7,818 nucleotides of DNA from Motiliproteus sp036964625 (GTDB lineage Bacteria > Pseudomonadota > Gammaproteobacteria > Pseudomonadales > Balneatricaceae): assembly GCA_036964625.1 (NCBI GenBank), contig JBALTG010000167.1, forward strand, positions 1 to 7,818, in the 5' to 3' direction. Position numbers and translations under genes: made by a program. Shown one piece after another: positions 1-6,082 of this stretch (the first letter of the stretch is position 1; each line of letters opens with the position of its first letter). Under the pieces are notes generated by a model. It was not told the origin of the DNA, did no database searches, and saw nothing but the letters and a program-made list of their open reading frames with translations.

Positions 1-1
1 G

Positions 2-373
2 TATATGACGATCCATTCGATGAAGTTCTATGAGGTGCAGAAGTACATTACCAATGTGCGTTATATCTTCTCGATCGAACCGCTGTTCGTCAGCGAGTCG
101 GTATTTCAGGACCAGTCACCTAAGATCCAACAGGCTATCTTAGAGGCAGGAAAGGCGGCGACCAAGCATAGCGCAACGTACCTGCGTGAGAGCGAGGCGG
201 CCATCAAGAAGGACTTGATATCCAAAGGCATGCAGATCGATGACCCTGCCAACGGTGAAAAGGAGTGGATCGAAAAGGCTACCCAAGCGGTTTGGCCGAA
301 GTTCTATGAAAGCATCGGTGGAAAAGACAAGTTGAACCGAGTGTTGCGCTTGCTGGGGCGTTCCGAAGTTTAA
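2..373 (+). CDS. TRAP transporter solute-binding protein, DctP family (C-terminal part)
   Basis: This is the last 123 codons of a periplasmic solute-binding protein of a TRAP transporter; the start lies before the window and the frame is open from base 2. DctP proteins catch a carboxylate-type ligand and deliver it to the QM membrane subunits. The visible segment matches the family C-terminus. It has a 'MKFYEVQKYIT' segment near the edge, which in the family leads into the hinge helix, then a strand with 'EPLFVSESVF', a 'SPKIQQAILEAGKAA' helix, and a charged helix ending in a 'KFYESIGG' segment that resembles the usual 'vypkfye..G' ending. The ligand arginine and the signal peptide would be upstream and cannot be seen. 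A strong terminator 71 bases downstream shows that this is the last gene of its unit, so any DctQ/DctM genes lie upstream or elsewhere. Substrate cannot be inferred from this fragment. Confidence 0.85.
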   Translation, partial: YMTIHSMKFYEVQKYITNVRYIFSIEPLFVSESVFQDQSPKIQQAILEAGKAATKHSATYLRESEAAIKKDLISKGMQIDDPANGEKEWIEKATQAVWPKFYESIGGKDKLNRVLRLLGRSEV

Positions 374-443
374 CGCTTCGCCATCATTATTTACGCGAAA
401 GCCTATTCTCCGGTTATGGCTAAATGTGGTTCGCGTATCTTTT

Positions 444-467
444 GGGCCCCTATGGGGCCCTTTTTTT
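444..467 (+). terminator. Intrinsic (Rho-independent) terminator after the TRAP binding-protein gene
   Basis: A perfect 7-bp GC stem, GGGCCCC (444-450) and GGGGCCC (454-460), closes a TAT loop and is followed directly by seven T residues (461-467). It sits 71 bases after the stop codon of the TRAP gene and fits the classic terminator pattern on the + strand. It isolates the VOC gene downstream, which must therefore have its own promoter. Confidence 0.93.
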
Positions 468-566
468 CTGTCCGTCCAGCAAGATTTATGGATAGGATTC
501 AAACGAAGAAGGCGCCATACTCGCTTGTATTTATTCAGGAAACTCACGCAATATGCGTTTGATCCA

Positions 567-583
567 CTATCAAGGATTGATAG
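567..583. promoter_or_regulatory. Perfect palindrome CTATCAA-GGA-TTGATAG, candidate operator
   Basis: Two exact 7-bp arms flank a 3-bp centre. The right arm contains TTGATA (577-582), which matches the sigma-70 -35 consensus at five of six positions. Seventeen bases further lies a weak -10 candidate, TCTACA (600-605), matching three of six. If this is the VOC promoter, a dimeric repressor bound to the palindrome would cover the -35 box. The regulator is not identifiable from the site. The operator reading is moderately supported; the -10 box is poor. Confidence 0.4.
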
Positions 584-780
584 AACTGCGCAGATCACAT
601 CTACACAGCATCTCGCGCTCAAAAAAACCAGGATGCCTTGCATCTAAGGGATTTTCATCTTGGCTTAATGGCCAACACCTTAACTCCATTCTATTGATCT
701 CACCCCGCCTGCATACCTCGCTGTTTTACTACTTGGCCTGAATTGGCATCCCTGTTGGCCGCATACCTCATTTTTTCTGG

Positions 781-835
781 CGCTAGGGTCGGTAATCTTG
801 GTAGCCATCAATAACCCTTTATTGGCGACCCAGCG
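781..835 (+). promoter_or_regulatory. Foldable 5' leader abutting the VOC ribosome binding site
   Basis: Bases 781-784 (CGCT) and 786-791 (GGGTCG) pair with 832-835 (AGCG) and 826-831 (CGACCC), giving a 10-bp closing helix with a single bulged A at 785. Inside it, CAATAA (809-814) pairs with TTATTG (819-824) around a CCCT loop, and TGG (799-801) can pair with CCA (805-807). The 3' strand of the closing helix runs into the GGAG ribosome binding site at 835-838. Folding could therefore affect translation of the VOC gene. It resembles no riboswitch class known to me; the structure is seen by eye and its function is inference. Confidence 0.35.
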
Positions 836-847
836 GAGTACCCTAAT

Positions 848-1750
848 ATGAAGAGCGCCCAAACACTCGATTACAGCATCCACCACCTTTGCATCTACGA
901 TGATAAGCCGCGCGACAATGTCTGGCCTTATCTGCGCTGGCATCATGGGATTACCAACTATTTCTCCGGTGCGGTGTTTCATGTCACCGGTGAGGGGCAC
1001 TCCGATTACACCTTTATGGGTTGTGGTGGTGCAGCGTTTCAGATCCAGATCGAGGCACCGCCGTTTCAGTTTGAGTACGAACGCAACTGGTGGGCGGAGC
1101 ACGGTCGCGGCTACAACCATATCTGCTGGTTAACCAGTGATGCCCGGGCGTCGATGGATCAATTGCTGGCCAACGGTGCCACCGAGGTGATGCCGTTTGA
1201 AGAGTTTCCGACCTACGACGGCTTTGTTGTTCATGACCCGGAGGGACGCTGGATCGAGATCATGGAGTACACCGACGAGAACTTCCGGGTACAGGAGTTT
1301 ACCCAGGCGCCTTCCGGTCAGTGTGGCCTGCAGATGATTGGCTGTATCGAAATTTGTAACGACCTGGATGCGATGATCGATTGGTATCAGAACATCATGG
1401 ACCTGCGGGTTATCCGCGAGTTCGGTGCTGCTGACGAGCGGGTGGTCTATATGGCCGACAAGAATTACGACCCCATCAAGCGTCCCAACCTGTTTGTGCT
1501 GCAAAAGGCCCGTACCGAAGACCAGAAAGAGCGCTATGCCAAGCGTGGGGCCTATATCAGCGAGATCATATATCAGGCCAACGATGTTCAACGCGCCTGG
1601 GACGATGCGCTCTGGGCCGGGATGGAAGCGATCCAGGCACCCGCGATCGATCCGGTCACCGGTCTGTTGACGGGGTATCTGAAAGAGCCTTGTGGCGGCA
1701 ACGCGCTGCAGCTGACCGAAGTTTTGCACCGGTATAAGCCGTGGGTTTAA
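848..1750 (+). CDS. Two-domain VOC (glyoxalase/extradiol dioxygenase fold) protein
   Basis: A 300-residue cytoplasmic protein of the vicinal oxygen chelate superfamily, whose members are metal-dependent lyases, isomerases and ring-cleaving dioxygenases. Two tandem VOC units can be followed, roughly residues 8-145 and 160-295. The first carries the usual metal-ligand positions: His12/His13 in the first strand, His91 in 'GYNHICW' and Glu137 in 'DPEGRWIEIMEY'. The second has the same layout ('QMIGCIEICNDL...DWYQNIMDL') but lacks histidines at the equivalent places (Glu168, Ser238/Glu239) and ends in 'GGNALQLTEVL', so it is probably structural. There is no signal peptide. GGAG at 835-838 lies 9 bases before the ATG. 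The next gene follows in the same direction after 85 bases, suggesting co-transcription. The substrate is unknown: the length and two-domain form fit extradiol dioxygenase-like proteins, but no family-specific active-site residues were recognised. Confidence 0.85.
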   Translation: MKSAQTLDYSIHHLCIYDDKPRDNVWPYLRWHHGITNYFSGAVFHVTGEGHSDYTFMGCGGAAFQIQIEAPPFQFEYERNWWAEHGRGYNHICWLTSDARASMDQLLANGATEVMPFEEFPTYDGFVVHDPEGRWIEIMEYTDENFRVQEFTQAPSGQCGLQMIGCIEICNDLDAMIDWYQNIMDLRVIREFGAADERVVYMADKNYDPIKRPNLFVLQKARTEDQKERYAKRGAYISEIIYQANDVQRAWDDALWAGMEAIQAPAIDPVTGLLTGYLKEPCGGNALQLTEVLHRYKPWV

Positions 1751-1810
1751 ACGCAGCGTTACACACAGCTGTAATGGCAGGCGAGTTAGGCTGTCGTCCG
1801 ATTGGCGCCA

Positions 1811-1828
1811 GAGGTGAGAGGTGAGAGG
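1811..1828 (+). repeat. Tandem 7-bp repeat GAGGTGA forming stacked Shine-Dalgarno motifs
   Basis: GAGGTGA occurs at 1811-1817 and 1818-1824, followed by a partial third copy GAGG at 1825-1828. Each copy is a possible Shine-Dalgarno motif. The last GAGG is 7 bases before the ATG at 1836, and the first is 6 bases before an in-frame GTG at 1821. The repeat therefore offers two alternative starts for the following gene. Confidence 0.7.
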
Positions 1829-1835
1829 AATCGCG

Positions 1836-3263
1836 ATGAGTGAGCGTCCGACTAGCAGTATTCAGACCGGCTCGCCCGATCCTTGGGGCGGACTGTCGCA
1901 GGAGGTCAGTACGCTGATTAGCCGCGTGTTGCCACCTTTTATCGGGGCCGGTCATAGTGACCTTAGCGGCCGTGTCATAGTGCCGCTGCTCGACTCCTCC
2001 AGTGGGCAACCTTTTGCCCAGGTAGTTCAGGCTGATCTGCAGGATGCGGATCTAGCTGTTGCCGCCGCTTTGGATGTCACTCAAGGGGAGTGGGGAGCAT
2101 ACAGCGCTTGCGAACGTGAAAGTCTGCTGTACCGTTTTGCCGAGTTGTTCGATACCAACCAACAACCGTTGGCCGAACTGGAATCTCTGGCAACGGGGCG
2201 GGCGGTTACACCGGTACTACGCACCTGTATTCCCGAAGCCTTGGTCTGGGTGCGCTATTTGGCAGGTCTGCCCTCCACGCTGGAGGGTCACACTGCCGCT
2301 GATCAGGGCAGCATGGACCCGTTTCGCTGCTCGTTCCGCGACCCGCGCGGCACGGCGCTGCTGCGCGTGCAGTGCACCGAGTCACTGACGCAACGACTGG
2401 TTCCGGTGGTGTCGGCGTTATCGGCAGGATGCCCGCTGGTGCTGATCTGTGATGATAGTGCCTATCCTGTGCTCTATTTTCTCTGCGAGCTGCTGGTCAG
2501 AGCAGGAGTTCCTGCCGATGCGCTCTGCCTGCTGGCGGGCGATGCGGCACTCGAGGAACGATTGCTCAGCCATGACGACCTGTTCCGTCCAGGTGTTGCA
2601 AGCGCTGCACTACCAGAGTCTTCTCCGAGTGCCGACTCCTCCAGCCGTATGCTGGTGTTCGAGGATGCCGATATCGATCAGGTAGTGGAAGTGCTGCTGG
2701 AACGAGTTCTGTCGCCCCTCAATCCGACAATATTTACGCCCAGAATTCATGCCCATGAAAGCTTGTATGAAGAGTTGATCGAGGCCATTGCCGACCGAAT
2801 CGATCGTTTGCGTTGCGGTCCGGCGCTGGAACAAACGACCCAGTTGGGGCCTCTCTGCCAGCCAGAGCAGGTTTTGCAGGCGCAGCAGGTTCTGGCACGC
2901 TGCCGCTCGTTGGGGCTAAGGGTGCTGGGTGGTGAACCGTTCTGCGATGGCCGCGGGTTGGCTCCGGCCTTGATTGCCGATGACCCGTTACGACTGGCAC
3001 ATGAGGCGTTGTCACTGCCTGTGCCGGTGTTGATGGTCCAGCCCTTCGGCTATGAGGATCGTACCGTACGTCGAGCCAACCGGGATCGGAACTGCAGGGG
3101 TATCAGTCTATTTACCCAGCAACTGGCGCGCATCCGGCGGCTATCTCGCAGCCTGCGCACGGAACAGATCTGGGTTAACGGCCACTATCGAATGGAGCCG
3201 GGCGACCGCTACGATCCGCTGGCGCCCTATCTGCGCCGGCGGACGCTCTGGATTGAAAGTTAA
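1836..3263 (+). CDS. Aldehyde dehydrogenase homologue lacking catalytic residues (probable pseudoenzyme)
   Basis: The 475-residue protein follows the ALDH fold along its length: 'DSSSGQPFAQVVQADLQDADLAVAAA' (about 53-78), 'YLAGLPSTLEG' (141-151, cf. 'YYAGLADKLEG'), 'ALSAGCPLVLI' (194-204), 'MLVFEDADID' (272-281), 'TTQLGPL' (334-340) and 'IWVNGH' (445-450). The working parts are gone. 'PWNFP' is replaced by 'RVQCTES', and the Lys of 'VLKP' by Ile204. About 20 residues holding 'FTGS..VG' and 'LELGGK' are missing before 272. The 'GQ.C' site reads 'PTIF', with Phe300 in the place of the nucleophilic Cys and no Cys at all from 232 to 326. 'EEIFGP' reads 'HEALSLP'. ALDH activity is therefore very unlikely; a binding, regulatory or scaffold role is inference. 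The ATG at 1836 is chosen for its GAGG 7 bases upstream; a GTG at 1821 would add five residues. It probably shares a transcript with the VOC gene. Confidence 0.8.
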   Translation: MSERPTSSIQTGSPDPWGGLSQEVSTLISRVLPPFIGAGHSDLSGRVIVPLLDSSSGQPFAQVVQADLQDADLAVAAALDVTQGEWGAYSACERESLLYRFAELFDTNQQPLAELESLATGRAVTPVLRTCIPEALVWVRYLAGLPSTLEGHTAADQGSMDPFRCSFRDPRGTALLRVQCTESLTQRLVPVVSALSAGCPLVLICDDSAYPVLYFLCELLVRAGVPADALCLLAGDAALEERLLSHDDLFRPGVASAALPESSPSADSSSRMLVFEDADIDQVVEVLLERVLSPLNPTIFTPRIHAHESLYEELIEAIADRIDRLRCGPALEQTTQLGPLCQPEQVLQAQQVLARCRSLGLRVLGGEPFCDGRGLAPALIADDPLRLAHEALSLPVPVLMVQPFGYEDRTVRRANRDRNCRGISLFTQQLARIRRLSRSLRTEQIWVNGHYRMEPGDRYDPLAPYLRRRTLWIES

Positions 3264-3277
3264 CCTCAGGTTTCAAT
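3252..3277. terminator. Weak inverted repeat between convergent genes, possible shared terminator
   Basis: ATTGAAA (3252-3258) and TTTCAAT (3271-3277) are perfect complements separated by 12 bases, spanning the stop codons of the ALDH-like gene and the convergent regulator, which end only 9 bases apart. The stem is A/T-rich and lacks a proper T tract on either strand, so termination here would be weak. An overlapping smaller dyad AACCT-C-AGGTT (3262-3272) competes with it. Confidence 0.25.
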
Positions 3278-4325
3278 TTGGCTGCTCGTGGTCCTCGAGA
3301 GCACAGTAGGACTTGGCGTGCGCGCAGCGGTACTGGTCGGGAGTCATGTCGATATGCTGGCGAAACGCGCGGAAGAAGTTGGCCGTATCGGAGTAACCGA
3401 CCATGATCGACACCGCACTGATCGGCAGATCGGTGGCGACCAGGTATTCACAGGCTAGAGTAATGCGGTAGTTGAAGGCGATCTCCTTGAAGGTGGTGCC
3501 CAGCTCAGTGAGGCGGCGGCGCAGGGTGCGCTCGCTGACGTTGAGGACACCGGCGACCTCGCCGATATGTTTATATTTTTCTGGGTCGCGCATCAGGATG
3601 GTACGAATGGTGTAGACCAGTTCGTCCTGTCCCCGGCTGGCCTTGATCAGGGCTGCACATTTGAACTCCAGAATCTGGGCAATGTCTTCGTCGCCGTGGC
3701 GCATGGGCCGTTGCAGGTACTGACTCGGGAACAGAAACTGGGTGTGCGGCTGGTCGAATTTGACCGGGCAGTGAAACTGCTCCTGGTAGAGATCGGAATA
3801 ATCGGGTTTTGGATAGGCCAGGTGGATCTCACTGAACCAGCCCTCCGGGCGATCAAATAGCTCGCCCGCCACAAACCACTCGGACAGGCTCTCTTCGATC
3901 GCAAAGCGGGTACGGCGGAGGTTGGCTTGGAACGGCTCCAGGTTAATCGTGGCGCGTAGGGTGGATGTTTCGGCGCCGCGGTAGAACTGGTAGCGATGCG
4001 GCGGGTCGGTCAGTTCCTGGAACTGGGTCCAGCGCTTGATGCCGCGTTCCAGGTCGGAGCTGAACATAAAGGCCAGTCCTGCAAGACTGAGATCGCTGAG
4101 GTTGACCCCTGCTCCCAAGATCAGCCCCAGTCCGGGCAGATCCACCTCATCGATAACACTGAAATGAATCTTTTCGTAATCCTGGCGACTGGTTTCCATT
4201 CGGTCACTGATGCGTGCCGTGGTCAGGCCGATGGAGCGGTAGAACTCGTCCACAGCGATGCCCTGTTTCTGAACCACGCTCAACAGCTTGTGGATGTAGG
4301 CGGTACGAAACTGTCCCGGCGTCAT
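3273..4325 (-). CDS. AraC-family transcriptional regulator with arabinose-binding-like N-terminal domain
   Basis: A 350-residue DNA-binding regulator of the OruR/ArgR-like branch of the AraC family. The N-terminal region (about 20-210) looks like the 'Arabinose_bd' ligand/dimer domain, with the pattern 'LGLILGAGVNLSDLSLAGLAFMFSSDL' characteristic of this branch. The C-terminal region (about 235-335) holds two helix-turn-helix units: 'HIGEVAGVLNVSERTLRRRL' (253-272) and 'ISAVSIMVGYSDTANFFRAF' (302-321), followed by the signature 'TPDQYR' (328-333). On its own strand a GAGGG motif lies about 9 bases before the ATG. The gene is divergent from the DUF1329 operon and convergent with the ALDH-like gene, so the DUF1329-DUF1302-transporter operon is the most likely target, with autoregulation possible. 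The inducer is unknown; members of this branch often sense small metabolites. Family assignment is firm; target and ligand are inference. Confidence 0.93.
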   Translation of the reverse strand: MTPGQFRTAYIHKLLSVVQKQGIAVDEFYRSIGLTTARISDRMETSRQDYEKIHFSVIDEVDLPGLGLILGAGVNLSDLSLAGLAFMFSSDLERGIKRWTQFQELTDPPHRYQFYRGAETSTLRATINLEPFQANLRRTRFAIEESLSEWFVAGELFDRPEGWFSEIHLAYPKPDYSDLYQEQFHCPVKFDQPHTQFLFPSQYLQRPMRHGDEDIAQILEFKCAALIKASRGQDELVYTIRTILMRDPEKYKHIGEVAGVLNVSERTLRRRLTELGTTFKEIAFNYRITLACEYLVATDLPISAVSIMVGYSDTANFFRAFRQHIDMTPDQYRCAHAKSYCALEDHEQPN

Positions 4326-4670
4326 TGGCGGTCACCCTCTGGGTCTTATTCGGACACTGTCCAATCAAGCTAGCGTCATTCGCACGTTCGTGCAACCCCG
4401 TTTTCCGACGCGTGCAATATCTTTACTTGGGAAAATAATCAGTTACGAACTTTTTGTTGAGAATTCAGCCGCCGAACTCGGCTGTTCCTAACGACCAGCC
4501 CCCTGGCCTTTGAAGACAGTGCCCCTGTCCTTAACCGCAATTGTTGGTTTTGCCCTTGAAAGCCATTCTAGTCGCAAGGATTTTTCCTGCGGCGATAACT
4601 GATCCAGCTATCACCACCGAATAATAAAAGCTGCCGACCCCAACGGGTACTCGGTATAAAGGAGAGAATG
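4326..4670. promoter_or_regulatory. Divergent control region between the AraC regulator and the DUF1329 operon
   Basis: This 345-base region must hold promoters in both directions. Visible elements are the dyad GGACA-C-TGTCC (4352-4362), the dyad GCACG-TT-CGTGC (4382-4393), the direct repeat CGTGCAA (4389-4395 and 4411-4417), the dyad CAGCCG-N7-CGGCTG (4466-4471 and 4479-4484), the dyad GACAG-N5-CTGTC (4515-4519 and 4525-4529), and a leader hairpin at 4573-4591 (CGC, bulged A, AGGA, TTTT loop, TCCTGCG). No strong sigma-70 promoter was found for the operon, which fits activator-dependent transcription. On the minus strand TTGCAC (4395-4390), 17 bases and TAGCTT form a weak candidate promoter for the regulator. 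No gene was seen here. Confidence 0.55.
4389..4417 (+). promoter_or_regulatory. Candidate AraC-type operator: CGTGCAA direct repeats 22 bp apart
   Basis: The 7-mer CGTGCAA occurs at 4389-4395 and 4411-4417, start to start 22 bp, which places both copies on the same face of the helix two turns apart. AraC-family proteins typically bind direct repeats with this period because each monomer has two DNA-contacting helices. The first copy is also the right half of a dyad and overlaps the candidate -35 box of the regulator gene on the other strand, which would allow autorepression. That the neighbouring regulator binds here is inference. Confidence 0.4.
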
Positions 4671-6053
4671 ATGAGCAAACGAATTTTGTGTGTTGCGTTA
4701 TCAGGGGTTCTGGGAACCGCATCCGTGGGGGCACTTGCCGCCGTTGACCAGTCCCAGGCCGACCGTCTCGGTCAGGATCTGACCCCGAGCGGCGCCGAGC
4801 AGGCGGCTAACGCCGCTGGCACCATCCCCGCCTGGAGCGGTGGTGAAACCGAAGCGCCCGCGGGTTGGGAGTGGGGCAAGGCCCGGCACGAATTCTGGCC
4901 GCACCAGAACGAAACCAAGCTGCTTACAATCGACGCCTCAAACGTCGATCAGTATGCCGACACCCTGACCGCGGGCCAGATCGCGTCGATCAAGACATTG
5001 TCCGGTTACACCATGGACGTCTACCCCACCCGCCGTAGCTGCGCGCTGCCGGGGTCTGCTTACGAGCGTACCAAGTTGAACGCTGTCAGCGCCAAGCTCA
5101 GCAGCGATGGCAACAAGCTCGATGCCGGTGTCGGTAACGCGGTGTTGTTCCCAATTCCGCAGACTGCTGAAGAGGTGATCTGGAACCACAAGATGCGTTA
5201 CATGGGTGAAGGCTTCAAAATGAAGTTCTTATCGCATATCTCGCCGTCCAAAGGCTCCGACGCCTGGGTCAAGTTCTACAACGAGTGGCTGGTGGATCTG
5301 CCGTTCAACAAGCCCAACAATCAGGGCGTTGCAGATGCCGGTGGTATCGAGGCCGCCTTTGTCTACGACACCTTCGAGCCCGAAGCGCGGATCGGTGAGA
5401 AGCTGCTTTATAAGTGGAAAATCAACGAGCCCACCAACGCTTGGCTGTACTTCCCCGGCCAGCGTCGCGTTCGTCGTCTGCCCACCTACAGCTACGATGC
5501 CCCGGTAATGGGTAACGAAGGCACCAAGGTGGTGGACGAGTTCTGGATGTTCAACGGTGCCATGGATCGCTTTGACTGGAAACTGATCGGCAAGAAAGAG
5601 CTGATCGTGCCCTACAACAGCTTCAAGGCTTACGACTTTACCGCCGACGAAGCCAGCATCAAAAATCCCGATCACTTCCCGCGAGAGCTGGTGCGTTACG
5701 AGCGTCACCGGGTCTGGGAGATCGAAGCGACCGTCGCCGATGGCAAGCGTCACACCATGCCGACCCGTCGTTACTACGTCGATGAGGACAGCTGGAACAT
5801 CCTGGTGGCCGATCATTTCGATGCCGAAGGCAAGATCTGGCGTACCGTTGAATCGCACCCCATGCCAGTCTGGGAGCTGGATGCCTGCGTCAGCATCTCC
5901 CACGTCAGCCACGACCTGCAGACCCAGCGCTGGGTAGTGGACTCCACCCCTTACGGTGGTGGTCGTGATGTCGAGTGGAACTACGCCCGTGACGGCAAGA
6001 TGAACAAGAAACACTTCACCGTTAACTATCTCAAACGTTCAAGCCGTCGCTAA
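4671..6053 (+). CDS. DUF1329 family periplasmic protein
   Basis: A 460-residue secreted protein of the DUF1329 family, close to the usual family length of roughly 450-475. A Sec signal peptide is clear: Lys3-Arg4, a hydrophobic core (5-20) and a probable cut after Ala21-Leu-Ala23. Mature-end and core motifs are typical: 'DLTPSGAEQAANAAGTIPAW' near the start, 'YFPGQRRVRR' (about 260-269), 'MFNGAMDRFDWKLIGKKE' (about 293-310), and the long C-terminal block from 'RHRVWEIEATV' (about 345) through 'YYVDEDSWNILVADHFD'. Cys7 is not in a lipobox, so the mature protein should be soluble. The family function is unknown; a LolA/LolB-like lipid-carrier role has been suggested by its fold and neighbours, and I treat this as hypothesis. 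The ATG at 4671 is preferred over the ATG at 4668 because AAGGAGA (4659-4665) is too close to the latter. It is the first gene of an operon, 29 bases before DUF1302. Confidence 0.93.
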   Translation: MSKRILCVALSGVLGTASVGALAAVDQSQADRLGQDLTPSGAEQAANAAGTIPAWSGGETEAPAGWEWGKARHEFWPHQNETKLLTIDASNVDQYADTLTAGQIASIKTLSGYTMDVYPTRRSCALPGSAYERTKLNAVSAKLSSDGNKLDAGVGNAVLFPIPQTAEEVIWNHKMRYMGEGFKMKFLSHISPSKGSDAWVKFYNEWLVDLPFNKPNNQGVADAGGIEAAFVYDTFEPEARIGEKLLYKWKINEPTNAWLYFPGQRRVRRLPTYSYDAPVMGNEGTKVVDEFWMFNGAMDRFDWKLIGKKELIVPYNSFKAYDFTADEASIKNPDHFPRELVRYERHRVWEIEATVADGKRHTMPTRRYYVDEDSWNILVADHFDAEGKIWRTVESHPMPVWELDACVSISHVSHDLQTQRWVVDSTPYGGGRDVEWNYARDGKMNKKHFTVNYLKRSSRR

Positions 6054-6082
6054 ACAACCTGCTGATAATTCGGAGAACAATC

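Larger units (their letters stand above)
468..847. other. Gene-free upstream region of the VOC gene
   Basis: No open frame here has a ribosome binding site or recognisable protein features. The stretch is visibly richer in A and T than the flanking genes and contains several A and T runs. It holds a 17-bp palindrome (567-583), an inverted repeat TTGGC-N6-GCCAA (660-664 and 671-675), a 9-bp direct repeat GCATACCTC (711-719 and 761-769) and a foldable leader just before the VOC start (781-835). These look like control DNA for the downstream gene rather than a hidden gene. This is inference from sequence pattern only. Confidence 0.6.

Noticed and set aside
140..741. Open frames at 140-643 (minus), 426-647 (plus) and 553-741 (plus) around the TRAP gene end and the gene-free stretch
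   Set aside because: One runs antisense through the TRAP gene and over the terminator, another starts inside the terminator region; none has a ribosome binding site or protein-like composition.
733..750. Sigma-54 promoter from the paired TTGGC motifs
   Set aside because: The GG and GC elements do not have the required spacing; the position where TTGC is needed reads GGCA.
1836..3263. ALDH-like gene as a frameshifted pseudogene
   Set aside because: The frame is continuous from a good start to a stop and matches the family to its C-terminus; only functional residues and one internal segment are lost.
4466..4484. CAGCCG-N7-CGGCTG as an intrinsic terminator for either divergent gene
   Set aside because: It lies upstream of both genes and has no T tract on either side.
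4671..4740. DUF1329 protein as a lipoprotein because of Cys7 in the leader
   Set aside because: The Cys sits at the start of the hydrophobic core, not after a lipobox, and a normal AXA signal peptidase I site follows at residues 21-23.
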